NCBI GenBank assembly: GCA_964494205.1
Contig: CAZBRD010000001.1
Location: 248,001-312,000 of the forward strand
Origin: JBBTCX01 sp964494205
GTDB taxonomy: Bacteria; Planctomycetota; Phycisphaerae; UBA1845
Direction: 5' to 3'
DNA length: 64,000 nt
Shown here: positions 44,283-52,430 of the stretch, in pieces
Layout of the letters: the number at the start of each line of letters is the position of its first letter
Position numbering within the stretch: the first letter of the stretch is position 1
Notes under the pieces: model-generated
The model's input: the letters and a program-made list of their open reading frames with translations, nothing else
Database searches by the model: none
Told to the model about the DNA's origin: nothing
Program-made: the position numbers and the translations under genes

Positions 44283-44915
44283 TCAATGCGCGTACTTCGC
44301 AAGTTCTTGTAGCTTCCGCTTGGCCTCGCGGACCTCGGGGTGACGGTTAAGACGCCATGTCGCAAAATAGGAACCGCAACCAATGATAGCGATGAAAATA
44401 AGTATGCGCGCCCAAAGTGGGCAAATGAAGAAGACAAACTCATACGGCGACAGCGTATGGCTAGTAGTGAGCATGCCGCCGCCGTCGGACGGTGCGAACC
44501 CGTTTGGCAATACGGCCTCGAACCCACCTGCATCCAGCATTTCCGTCAGGTACGCACGAACCGATTGCCCGACAGCCGGGATTTCATGATGCCCATGCGA
44601 CGTCATGTAGCGAAACGGATTATTGCCGGGGATGTATCGCAGTTGCCACGCGTGAACGACAACTACATGTCCAACTTCAAAGCTGGAACCCTTTTCTACT
44701 GATTCGACTTTGATCGAGACTTCAAACGTATCATGTATCTGATCATCATCTTCGATAGTGCAACGGCTATCGACGTCCACGACCTTGCCCACGACGATGT
44801 CACTGGCTTCATAAATCAACCCGTCGACGTCAAGGTCTGCGAGGTCTGCGAATGTCGCGGACGGCCCGGCAAGAAAAATCAATCCAACAGCCGCCAAAGC
44901 TCTCATGTGATTCAT
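44283..44915 (-). CDS. Exported protein with single C-terminal membrane helix, unknown function
   Basis: The 210-residue protein starts best at ATG 44915: AAAGGGG is six bases upstream, whereas the ATG at 44921 directly abuts it. It has a signal peptide (MRALAAVGLIFLAGPSATFA), an extracytoplasmic domain beginning LIYEASDIVVGKVVDVDSR with an OB- or beta-barrel-like pattern (DTFEVSIKVESVEKGSSF, VGQSVRAYLTEML), a membrane helix (ARILIFIAIIGCGSYFATW) and a basic cytoplasmic end. The domain resembles those found in secreted proteins of planctomycetes annotated only as hypothetical. Function unknown. Confidence 0.75.
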   Translation of the reverse strand: MNHMRALAAVGLIFLAGPSATFADLADLDVDGLIYEASDIVVGKVVDVDSRCTIEDDDQIHDTFEVSIKVESVEKGSSFEVGHVVVVHAWQLRYIPGNNPFRYMTSHGHHEIPAVGQSVRAYLTEMLDAGGFEAVLPNGFAPSDGGGMLTTSHTLSPYEFVFFICPLWARILIFIAIIGCGSYFATWRLNRHPEVREAKRKLQELAKYAH

Positions 44916-44984
44916 GTGCATCCCCTTTGTGATTCCAGGAATTGGCTTGATGAGTTCCCTTTTCCTCTGTGGCGAGAAGACTAA

Positions 44985-46406
44985 TCAACCGGCGTTGTGT
45001 GCCAGGGCTTCGAGTCCTTCTGCTGCGGCAGTCTCTGCGTCGAACTCGTCGTCTTCGGAAAGTGACTGAGCTGCATCGTTTGTCATATGGGTGGGTTGGC
45101 CGGTGCACTCAACAACGCTCTGCCAGAGATGACCGTTTGGATCAATCTTTTTTGTCTGCGAGACCACCGCGGCGATCGGCACGTGCGTGAATTGATCGTT
45201 CCAATAGCTCACGAACATACCGGTCTTTCCGGCCATCGCGGCATGGGCTGCCATCTGTCCCAGGATGCCGGCGAAGAGCGAATCGCTTGGAGTCGCGGGC
45301 GCGGAGCGTATCAAATAGCTCGGGTCGATGTATTTGAGCGAGAATGGGATTCCGACAAGTCGCAAGTACTCTGAAATGCGGTCGCGAAGGAAGATACCGA
45401 TATCTTGCGGTCGAACGTTCCCTGATGCGTCCTTGGTCTCGTGCGCCGATTCGTCCTGCTCGAAAAGACGTTGCCCAGCCCCTTCCGCAACCACCAGGAC
45501 GGCATGCTGGCGACTCTTCAGGCGGCGCGCGAGATGAACCAGAAGACCGTTGGCGCCGGCCATCTCGAATTCCGATTCCGGAACCAGCACGAAGTTGGCA
45601 TCGCGGCTGGCGAGCGCGGCATGCGCGGCGATGAAACCGGCATGTCGCCCCATAAGTTTCACCAATCCGATTCCGTTGAGGGCGCCGGTAGCTTCGACAT
45701 GGGCGCTGCGGATCGCTTCCGACGCGACCGAGTAAGCCGTCTCGAATCCGAATGTTCGTGCAGTGTACGGAATGTCGTTGTCGATCGTCTTGGGCACCGC
45801 CACGACGCCGATTTTCAGGGAGCGTCGTTCGATTTCCTGGCATAGTGAGAATGCCCCACGAAACGTGCCGTCACCGCCGATGCAAAAAAGAACCTGCAGA
45901 TTCAGCCGCTCCAGTGCGTCGACCATTTCCTCGGGCGATTGCGGACCGCGCGACGATGCGAGGATCGATCCACCCTGCTGATGGATGTGCGCGACGGAAT
46001 CCGGATCAAGCATGATCGGCCTGTGGCCGAAACGGGGAATGAGGCCCTGAAATCCGTATCGAAATCCATAGACGATTCTGATGCCGTAGTGTCGGTGTAG
46101 CTGCCTCACAATTGCCCGGATGACGTCATTAAGACCGGGGCATAAACCGCCGCAGGTGACAATGCCGCATCGCACCTTGGTCGGGTCGAAGTAAATGTTC
46201 TCGCGCGGTCCGGCCAGTTCGAAGCCCGGAGAGACGCCGTCATCAAACGATCCACCCTTGTTCTCGACGGATGGGAAGGTTTGACAAAGGGGCGTTCGCG
46301 TACCATCGGAGACGTATCGCCTGGTCTTGTACGGAGTCGCGACCTTTCGCGGTCCAAGTTCCCGCACCGAAAAATCAACCGTCGCGGAATTAAGTAGCTG
46401 CTTCAT
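44985..46406 (-). CDS. pfkA: ATP-dependent 6-phosphofructokinase, plant/trypanosome-type (group with Gly/Lys signature)
   Basis: The 473-residue enzyme phosphorylates fructose 6-phosphate in glycolysis. Motifs: GIVTCGGLCPGLNDVIR (about 81-97), GGDGT (177-181), PKTIDND (205-211), MGRHAGF (252-258) and VVAEGAGQ. The Gly in GGDGT indicates ATP rather than pyrophosphate use (PPi enzymes have Asp there). The Lys in PKTIDND, where bacterial ATP enzymes have Gly, is the atypical ATP-PFK combination of plants, trypanosomes and some spirochaetes. An N-terminal extension of about 75 residues also fits that group. No clear ribosome site precedes ATG 46406. Confidence 0.9.
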   Translation of the reverse strand: MKQLLNSATVDFSVRELGPRKVATPYKTRRYVSDGTRTPLCQTFPSVENKGGSFDDGVSPGFELAGPRENIYFDPTKVRCGIVTCGGLCPGLNDVIRAIVRQLHRHYGIRIVYGFRYGFQGLIPRFGHRPIMLDPDSVAHIHQQGGSILASSRGPQSPEEMVDALERLNLQVLFCIGGDGTFRGAFSLCQEIERRSLKIGVVAVPKTIDNDIPYTARTFGFETAYSVASEAIRSAHVEATGALNGIGLVKLMGRHAGFIAAHAALASRDANFVLVPESEFEMAGANGLLVHLARRLKSRQHAVLVVAEGAGQRLFEQDESAHETKDASGNVRPQDIGIFLRDRISEYLRLVGIPFSLKYIDPSYLIRSAPATPSDSLFAGILGQMAAHAAMAGKTGMFVSYWNDQFTHVPIAAVVSQTKKIDPNGHLWQSVVECTGQPTHMTNDAAQSLSEDDEFDAETAAAEGLEALAHNAG

Positions 46407-46424
46407 GGTGGGAACTGCCTGTAA

Positions 46425-46515
46425 GTTTCGCCCGTTGGGCGCACGATAGTTGCCAGGGGCTTCAGCCCCTGGAGTTGTATCCTATTTGTTGCTTCGCCCG
46501 GAGGGCGAACGAAGC
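46425..46515. repeat. Cluster of three REP-like hairpins
   Basis: TCGCCC/GGGCGC-like hairpin at 46426-46443, a perfect CCAGGGGC-TTCA-GCCCCTGG hairpin at 46453-46472, and TTCGCCC-GGA-GGGCGAA at 46493-46509. The outer two are the same motif, so this is a composite palindromic element upstream of the phosphofructokinase gene. Confidence 0.7.
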
Positions 46516-47072
46516 CATCAGTTTCCATAACCAGTGACCCTGCTTAGACATGTTTAGCACTCACTGTTCGGTGACCCGCGTTTTCCTTGCCGCGTTCATT
46601 GTCATGCACAATTTTCAAACGAATCAGCCGCACGTTCTGTGGCTGAAGAGATGCGATCCCTACGCGCAGGCCGAGGCCGCGCGAACGATTCTATACGTCG
46701 CGAGGCGCAGCCTATCTATCATCGGGCCGCAGCTATCTCTGGATGAGGTTTGGCGACAGTGCGGCGGAGTGAGACGACCGCGCAGGTCCGGAAAGTCTTG
46801 TTGGTTCAGGTGAACAGGAAGGCACGACGAGTCTGATATTTCAGCAGTTTATTTCGACGATGCTATTGTCGGGACCGAAAAAAGTATCCGGCATTCGAGG
46901 TGTAACGGAGCGCGGACTGACGGAGTTCCATGCACAGCTTCTTGTGTTCGTTGCGAGGTGCTGTTGCAAATAGTCGTGTAGGGTGGGTCGTTTCGACCCA
47001 CCTTTTATTCATTCGTTCCGAAGACTTCCGATTTGTTTTCCGTGTCTGCATACTTCAAAAGAAAAACTCCTA
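46516..47072. other. Intergenic region without a convincing gene
   Basis: Short frames here have no ribosome site or family match. The only structured element is the 46982-47006 hairpin. Confidence 0.5.
46982..47006 (+). repeat. REP/terminator-like hairpin, family 2
   Basis: GGTGGGTCG, loop TTT, CGACCCACC, then TTTT. Same 9-bp stem type, preceding AGG and trailing T-run as the element at 53629-53653. Confidence 0.7.
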
Positions 47073-47333
47073 TCACGCGGGACACCTACCAAGCTGTCTT
47101 CGCACGAGATATCGTATGACAAACAAACCGACAATGATTCCACCGCACCACTTGGCCATTCGATACGCAAGCGCGACCTGCACAACGTCCGCCGTCGGCT
47201 GCGATTGAATCTTCGACGCTGCCCAAGGGCAAAACCCACCAAGCCCCGCGAGCAGCACGATCACGACCCAGAACAAAACGGTGACGAATACACGCGGCTC
47301 GGTGGATTTGGTGATGAGGATAAAAGGAAACAT
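47073..47333 (-). CDS. Possible small two-helix membrane protein
   Basis: The 86-residue frame from ATG 47333 encodes two hydrophobic segments (VFVTVLFWVVIVLLAGLGG; GGIIVGLFVIRYLVRRQ) separated by a short polar loop, with a positive-inside pattern consistent with an inner-membrane hairpin. No ribosome site is visible and no family is recognised, so this is a tentative gene. It lies in an accessory stretch. Confidence 0.4.
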   Translation of the reverse strand: MFPFILITKSTEPRVFVTVLFWVVIVLLAGLGGFCPWAASKIQSQPTADVVQVALAYRMAKWCGGIIVGLFVIRYLVRRQLGRCPA

Positions 47334-47466
47334 GCCATGAAATCCGAAGAGCCAGCGCCATTATGTGGGGTGCATTTTAATGCACCATTCCGTGAAGCGG
47401 CACCGTTTGGTACATCAAGATGCTCTACCAACTACGCGAAGCAACAGATCGATTTTGGAAACTGGC

Positions 47467-48171
47467 TCACAACAAGCTTTTGAATGCCGGAAGCACAGCA
47501 AGAGCAACTACAGTTCGCTCGCTCAAGAGCTTTCCTGTTTCGATGGTAAGTCTTATTCGTTCCGCCTCCGGAAGGTAATGGCAAAAATCTTCAACCATTA
47601 ACCTGGCTCCTTGAAAGATATGATCTGCCATATCGGTCGTCGTAGAGTAATACTCGAATCGCTCGGCGATTAGCTTTTCGAAGTACTCATTTCTTTCGGA
47701 CTTCGTATCCCCCAAGCAATTCTGAGTTCCGAAGCTTGGTTTTATTCTGTTGATCACCGCATTCACGAATTCTGATCGTTTCGGTTCACCGAATTTTCCA
47801 AGCGCCAGCCGGTCAGTATACGTGATCAGGAAATTCGTGAATTCCATGCACAAGAAGACCTGGGTGTCGTCGGAGAGCTGTTGGTCCCACAATTCAATCA
47901 CAGATTCGACGCTTTCGACAGACATAAGGACAATTTGAGTTCCGAGACCTTCTGCATACTCGGAAGGCGACTGCAACAAGCGACTTGCCTCTGTGGCTGC
48001 GTTCGCTGAAATCTTGCGGATAACCTCGTTAGGTGGGAGCGCCTTTGCTTTGCCTTCGCGCTCGGCTTTTTGCAGCCACTTTTTTGTTACGCGACGTGTT
48101 GTGCCGTCTGGAAGCTCGAACTCCAGCTTTTCGCCGAATATGGCGTCCCAGAAACTTACTGAACCCTTCAA
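47467..48171 (-). CDS. Unknown cytosolic protein beginning with a small beta domain (accessory)
   Basis: I place the start at TTG 48171 because GGAG lies six bases upstream and the protein begins sensibly there (KGSVSFWDAIFGEKLEFELP). The longer frame to 48312 would translate a REP/gene-tail remnant. The 234 residues comprise a short beta domain ending RVTKKWLQKAEREG and a mostly helical C-terminal domain (about 60-234) with many aromatic residues. No signal peptide or membrane helix is present and no family is recognised. The gene is markedly AT-rich. It flanks the left repeat of locus C. Confidence 0.65.
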   Translation of the reverse strand: MKGSVSFWDAIFGEKLEFELPDGTTRRVTKKWLQKAEREGKAKALPPNEVIRKISANAATEASRLLQSPSEYAEGLGTQIVLMSVESVESVIELWDQQLSDDTQVFLCMEFTNFLITYTDRLALGKFGEPKRSEFVNAVINRIKPSFGTQNCLGDTKSERNEYFEKLIAERFEYYSTTTDMADHIFQGARLMVEDFCHYLPEAERIRLTIETGKLLSERTVVALAVLPAFKSLL

Positions 48172-48242
48172 TTTAAGCTCCGCGCAAATGTCCAAATTTA
48201 TTTTCCGGGCTGAATTGCGCGGGCCGCCAACATTACGCGTTG

Positions 48243-48350
48243 CAAGCGCGGCGCGAACACCGCAGCCCCGAACTTCGCTACAATCCGCCACACATACCCG
48301 CCCTCCATCCACCTCACCACTGCCGCCCTCAACTCGCCGTACTTCAGCTT
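48243..48350 (-). pseudogene. Remnant of the isocitrate dehydrogenase 3' end plus REP element (left direct repeat, locus C)
   Basis: On the minus strand 48305-48348 encodes KLKYGELRAAVVRWM, against KLLKCSEFGAAVVRYM at the end of icd; about 35 of 45 bases agree, through to the stop codon, which is GAG here. The next about 60 bases match the REP element downstream of icd (48857-48898) at about 30 of 37 alignable positions. The repeat therefore includes the gene tail and its downstream palindrome. It brackets hicBA with 48857-48964. Confidence 0.7.
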
Positions 48351-48374
48351 CCTCGCAAATAGACCGGGTAGATT

Positions 48375-48602
48375 TCAGAGTAACTCGTGCAACTCCTCCG
48401 CCGTTAATTGCGCATCGCGCAGGATCGCTCGCAACGTACCGACCTTCAGTGTCTTGTGATCGGGCACAGTAACCGGCAACCGAGTTTGATCGCTGGGGTG
48501 TCGCATGCGCACGTGGCTGCCTCGTTGACGAACGACGATATAGCCGATGCGTTCCAATGCGGTTATTACTTCACGCCCGGAAACTTGCGGCAGACGAGTC
48601 AT
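48375..48602 (-). CDS. hicA: HicA-type mRNA interferase toxin
   Basis: The 75-residue protein has the HicA double-stranded-RNA-binding-like fold: SGREVITALERIGYIVVRQR, then GSHVRMRH with the catalytic His, then VPDHKTLKVGTLRAILRDA. HicA toxins cleave mRNA when free of HicB. Its ATG overlaps the stop of hicB by four bases (ATGA), so the antitoxin is made first and coupled to the toxin, the reverse of the classic E. coli hicAB order but common in other lineages. The module is tightly enclosed by diverged copies of the icd 3' end. Confidence 0.9.
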   Translation of the reverse strand: MTRLPQVSGREVITALERIGYIVVRQRGSHVRMRHPSDQTRLPVTVPDHKTLKVGTLRAILRDAQLTAEELHELL

Positions 48603-48823
48603 GCGCTGATTTGAACCTGTGTGACCAGTGGTGATCCCGTTTCAGGAATTGGCTCACCGGTTTCCTGCATGTCCTCAATGACTAGTTCAATAGCCTCGCG
48701 AATGTTGTCCAGCGATTCCTGAACGGTTTCGCCTTGGCTATAGCAACCGGGAAGAGTCGGACATTCGACGAAGAATCCACCCTCTTCCTGTGGAACGAGG
48801 ACAACAGTAAACGTGCGCGTCAT
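48599..48823 (-). CDS. hicB: HicB-type antitoxin (short form)
   Basis: The 74-residue protein matches the partial RNase-H-like HicB fold: FTVVLVPQEEGGFFVECPTL, PGCYSQGETVQESLDNIREA, IELVIEDM. No C-terminal ribbon-helix-helix or HTH domain is fused, so DNA binding would need another protein. ATG 48823 follows AAGGAG at 7-base spacing. It neutralises HicA and is encoded upstream of it in a two-gene operon. Confidence 0.9.
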   Translation of the reverse strand: MTRTFTVVLVPQEEGGFFVECPTLPGCYSQGETVQESLDNIREAIELVIEDMQETGEPIPETGSPLVTQVQISA

Positions 48824-48838
48824 ACCAAACTCCTTCCC

Positions 48839-48911
48839 GAGCCGCCGCCTTCAGGCGGCGCTAGCGCGGCGTGAACGCCGCGGCTCGGGACTTCGCCGCG
48901 GACAAGCCGCG
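48839..48911. repeat. REP-like composite palindrome between icd and hicBA
   Basis: CGCCGCC-TTCA-GGCGGCG (48843-48860), GCGGCG-TGAA-CGCCGC (48866-48881) and CGCGG/CCGCG (48897-48911). CGAGCCGC and GCGGCTCG could pair as an outer stem. Part of it recurs, degenerate, at 48243-48280. Confidence 0.75.
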
Positions 48912-48914
48912 ACG

Positions 48915-50216
48915 CTACATATATCTCACCACCGCCGCACCGAACTCGCTGCACTTCAGCAGTTTCGCCGGGATATTCTCCGCCTTCATTAGTCGCTCGA
49001 AATCGTAGGTCACTTCCTTCGCGCCGATCGCGCCGTCCATGCCCTTGATGATCAGGTCCGCAGCCTCGGTCCAACCCATATATCTCAGCATCATCTCGCC
49101 CGAGAGGATCACGCTGCCCGGGTTCACTACGTCCTTATCCGCGTACTTCGGCGCGGTGCCGTGCGTGGCCTCAAAGATCGCGTGGCCGGTCATGTAGTTG
49201 ATGTTCCCGCCCGGTGCGATGCCGATGCCGCCCACCTGCGCCGCGAGCGCATCCGACAGGTAATCGCCGTTCAGATTCGTCGTCGCGATCACGTCGAAAT
49301 CCGTTGGCCGCGTGAGCACCTGCTGCAACGCAATGTCCGCGATCGCATCCTTGATCACGATCTTGCCGCTCTTGATGGCCTCGCTCTGCTCCGCGTTGGC
49401 AGCCTCCTCGCCGCGCTCCTTCTTCGTCCGCTCCCACTTCGGCCACGTGTACGTTTCCTTCGCGAACTCCTGCTCGGCCAGCTCATAGCCCCAGTCGCGG
49501 AACGCGCCCTCGGTGAACTTCTGAATGTTCCCTTTGTGTACGATCGTGAGGCTCTTTCGCTTCTCGCGAATCGCATACTGAATGGCTGCCCGGATGAGCC
49601 GCTGCGATCCGTCCTTGCTCACCGGTTTGATGCCGATGCCGCTCGTCGCGGGGAAGCGGATCGACTTCACGCCCATCGCATCCTGCAAAAACGCGATGAC
49701 CTTCTTCACGTCCGGCGTTCCCGCTTGCCATTCGATGCCTGCGTAAATGTCCTCGGTGTTCTCGCGGAAGATGACCATGTCCACAGCCTCAGGTCGCTTC
49801 ACCGGCGAAGGCACGCCCTTGAAATATCGCACCGGCCGCAGGCACACATAGAGATCGAGCTTCTGCCGCAGTGCGACGTTAAGCGAGCGAATGCCGCCGC
49901 CGACTGGCGTGGTCAGCGGGCCCTTGATGCCCACGAGATATTGCTTGAACGCGGCGAGCGTGTCCTCCGGCAGCCACGTGCCGTACTTGTCGTACGACTT
50001 CTGCCCGGCGTACACCTCGAACCAGTTAATCTTGCGCTTGCCGTTGTAGGCTTTCTGGACCGCGGCATCGAACACTTTCACCGACGCGCGCCAGATGTCC
50101 GGCCCCGTCCCGTCGCCCTCAACAAAAGGCAGGATCGGGTCGTCCGGCACATTGAGTCCGTGTGAAGACATGGTGATCGTGGAACCGCTCGTCGGTGCTT
50201 TCAGGTTTTCGAACAT
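48915..50216 (-). CDS. icd: NADP-dependent isocitrate dehydrogenase
   Basis: This 433-residue TCA-cycle enzyme oxidises isocitrate to 2-oxoglutarate. Motifs: VEGDGTGPDIW near residue 33, the isocitrate-binding VFRENTEDIYAGIEW-type segment, and the coenzyme signature NLNGDYLSDALAAQVGGIGI followed by APGGN. It continues ATHGTAPKYADKD as in E. coli-type Icd. ATG 50216 follows a GGAG about 11 bases upstream; the frame extends to 50255 but that part contains the ribosome site. Its 3' end abuts a REP palindrome and is partly duplicated at 48305-48350, on the far side of hicBA. Confidence 0.93.
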   Translation of the reverse strand: MFENLKAPTSGSTITMSSHGLNVPDDPILPFVEGDGTGPDIWRASVKVFDAAVQKAYNGKRKINWFEVYAGQKSYDKYGTWLPEDTLAAFKQYLVGIKGPLTTPVGGGIRSLNVALRQKLDLYVCLRPVRYFKGVPSPVKRPEAVDMVIFRENTEDIYAGIEWQAGTPDVKKVIAFLQDAMGVKSIRFPATSGIGIKPVSKDGSQRLIRAAIQYAIREKRKSLTIVHKGNIQKFTEGAFRDWGYELAEQEFAKETYTWPKWERTKKERGEEAANAEQSEAIKSGKIVIKDAIADIALQQVLTRPTDFDVIATTNLNGDYLSDALAAQVGGIGIAPGGNINYMTGHAIFEATHGTAPKYADKDVVNPGSVILSGEMMLRYMGWTEAADLIIKGMDGAIGAKEVTYDFERLMKAENIPAKLLKCSEFGAAVVRYM

Positions 50217-50413
50217 GGCGATGGTTTCTCCGTGAAAAATAGTCAACGGGGGCATGATAACCGCGATCGGTTTGAACGAGAACGAGCACCGAGCGTGGGC
50301 GTGTTGCTTCCCATTCCTTCATCAATTCACTATAATTCAAGGCATCTAGGGCCGAAACTCGTCGTTCCATCCACTCGATTCGTCGATGCAACCACCTCCG
50401 GGAGGGGAAGACC

Positions 50414-52399
50414 ATGATCCAAAGAAATCGAATCGCCGTGTTCACACTGACCATGCCCTGCTGGCTCGCGACATTCGGTGCTTCCGCGCAAGAGTCGGGT
50501 TCAGTGGTTGGCTGGGGTGCACAAACGGTCGGCGTCGACTTGAGCGGGCCATTCGTATCCGTGTCCGCCGGAGGAAGCAACAGCCTTGCGCTAAAGGCCG
50601 ACGGTTCGATCGTGGTGTGGGGCGGCAACGACTATGGCCAAAACAACGTTCCTTCTCCCAACACGGGATTTGTGGATGTTGCGGCTGGCTCGGGCCACGG
50701 TCTTGGGCTGAAATCGGATGGCTCAGTTGTGGCGTGGGGCTGCGCTCCGCCCTTCTTTAACGGTGGGCAATGCACCGTTCCTCCACCGAACATTGGATTC
50801 ACCGCGATTGCTGCGGGTGCATTCCACAGTTTGGCGTTAAGGCCGGACGGCTCCATCCTTGCTTGGGGCACGAACGGCCACGGGCAGAACGACGTTCCAT
50901 CACCCAACGCGGAATTCACGGCTGTTGCTGCCGGAATGCATCATAGCATCGGACTAAAAGCCGACGGTTCAGTTAGGGCTTGGGGATGCGAGTTTCCGAC
51001 AGACTTCGGCCAGTGCGACGTCCCTGCGCAAAATACAGGGTTTGTCGCCATCGCGGCGGGCGCCTACCACAGTCTTGGCCTAAAGGCTGACGGCTCGATC
51101 GTCGCGCAAGGTTGCGGCGACGAGAATGATTACGGGCAGTGCGCAGTTCCATCACCTAACTCGGGTTTCGTAGCCATCGAGGCAGGCGCGTACCACAGTC
51201 TTGGCTTGAAGGCAGATGGCTCGATCGTGGCTTGGGGCGCCGGAGTCTCATCGACGAATGAATTCCCCCATTACGGGCAGAGCGTTGTTCCTACTTCCAA
51301 TTCGAACTTTGTCGCCATCGCGAGCGGCGCGTATCACAGTATCGGATTGAAGACCGATGGCTCGATCGTGGTGTGGGGCGACAGCAGTTCCGGACAAACC
51401 AACCCCCCTCCGGCAAACGCGGATTTCGTGCAGGTTGCGACCGGCGCGTCGCACAGTCTTGCGCTGAAAACCAACGGCTCGATCGTGGCGTGGGGAGGTA
51501 ATCTCTTTGGTCAAATCAACATCCCTCCTCCCAATTCGGATTTCGTCGCAGTTTCGGCCGGCGATTTCCACAGCTTGGCATTGAAGTCTAACGGCTCAGT
51601 CGTGGCGTGGGGGAATAATGAAGAAGGACAAAGCAACATACCGCCGCCGAACACCAACTTCGTGGCGATCGCCGCAGGCGGGTATCACAACATGGGTTTG
51701 AAATCCAATGGCTCAATCGTGGTGTGGGGTAGTAGCTTCCTCGGTCAGACCAACATTCCTCCTCCCAACTCTGGTTTCATGGCCATCGCGGCGGGTGGAT
51801 ACCATTGTCTGGGGCTGAAGACCAATGGCTCGATTGTGGCCTGGGGTAGCAATTCAAACGGACAAACTCAAGTACCTCCACCTAATTCGGATTTTGTGGC
51901 CATCGCCGGCGGCGGAGGAGGGCACGTCGGTATCCCTGCGCACAGTCTTGGTCTGAAATCCAATGGCTCCATCGTCGCCTGGGGAAGCAATTCCAGCGGT
52001 CAAATCAGCGTTCCTCCGCCCAACATGGGATTCGTGGCCATCGACGCAAGTCGCGATAACAGCATCGGGCTTAAGTCCGATGGTTCAATCAGTGCTTGGG
52101 GCTCGAACCAATACAACCAACTAAGCGTTCCCTCACCCAACGTGGGTTTCGTAGCCATCGCCGCAGGCACCGGCCACAATCTCGCCATCCGCGCAGCCCT
52201 TGTTGGCGATGTCGATGCGGATCATGACGTTGATCTTCACGATGCGGCAACGTTCATCACCAATATGGCCGGTCCAAATATTGAAGTTGCAATCGGCGAC
52301 ATCGCGCGCTCAGATGCTGACCACGACCTCGATCTAGATCTCCGCGACTTGGCTGCTATCCAATCGGCCTTTACAGGTTGTTACGCAGGCTGTCCTTGA
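50414..52399 (+). CDS. Exported RCC1-repeat beta-propeller protein with dockerin-like C-terminus
   Basis: The 661-residue protein starts at ATG 50414 behind GGGAGGGG and has a signal peptide ending ASAQES. About 14 repeats follow, each about 40 residues, with the core GFVAIAAGxYHSLGLKADGS followed by IVAWG and a GQxxVPxPN turn. This is the RCC1/ALPHA-toxin-like blade motif, giving two seven-bladed propellers or a longer stack. The C-terminus (GDVDADHDVDLHDAATF ... DADHDLDLDLRDLAAIQ) is a two-loop calcium-binding dockerin-like module. Role inferred: extracellular binding protein. It is probably cotranscribed with the next lipoprotein gene. Confidence 0.9.
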   Translation: MIQRNRIAVFTLTMPCWLATFGASAQESGSVVGWGAQTVGVDLSGPFVSVSAGGSNSLALKADGSIVVWGGNDYGQNNVPSPNTGFVDVAAGSGHGLGLKSDGSVVAWGCAPPFFNGGQCTVPPPNIGFTAIAAGAFHSLALRPDGSILAWGTNGHGQNDVPSPNAEFTAVAAGMHHSIGLKADGSVRAWGCEFPTDFGQCDVPAQNTGFVAIAAGAYHSLGLKADGSIVAQGCGDENDYGQCAVPSPNSGFVAIEAGAYHSLGLKADGSIVAWGAGVSSTNEFPHYGQSVVPTSNSNFVAIASGAYHSIGLKTDGSIVVWGDSSSGQTNPPPANADFVQVATGASHSLALKTNGSIVAWGGNLFGQINIPPPNSDFVAVSAGDFHSLALKSNGSVVAWGNNEEGQSNIPPPNTNFVAIAAGGYHNMGLKSNGSIVVWGSSFLGQTNIPPPNSGFMAIAAGGYHCLGLKTNGSIVAWGSNSNGQTQVPPPNSDFVAIAGGGGGHVGIPAHSLGLKSNGSIVAWGSNSSGQISVPPPNMGFVAIDASRDNSIGLKSDGSISAWGSNQYNQLSVPSPNVGFVAIAAGTGHNLAIRAALVGDVDADHDVDLHDAATFITNMAGPNIEVAIGDIARSDADHDLDLDLRDLAAIQSAFTGCYAGCP

Positions 52400-52430
52400 A
52401 ATCGACATCTGATAGCGATATTCAGGCGTG

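Noticed and set aside
46550..46813. 87-residue plus-strand frame near the REP cluster
   Set aside because: No ribosome site, no similarity, and atypical composition.
49161..50165. Long open frame antisense to isocitrate dehydrogenase
   Set aside because: It is a compositional shadow of icd without start signals or similarity.
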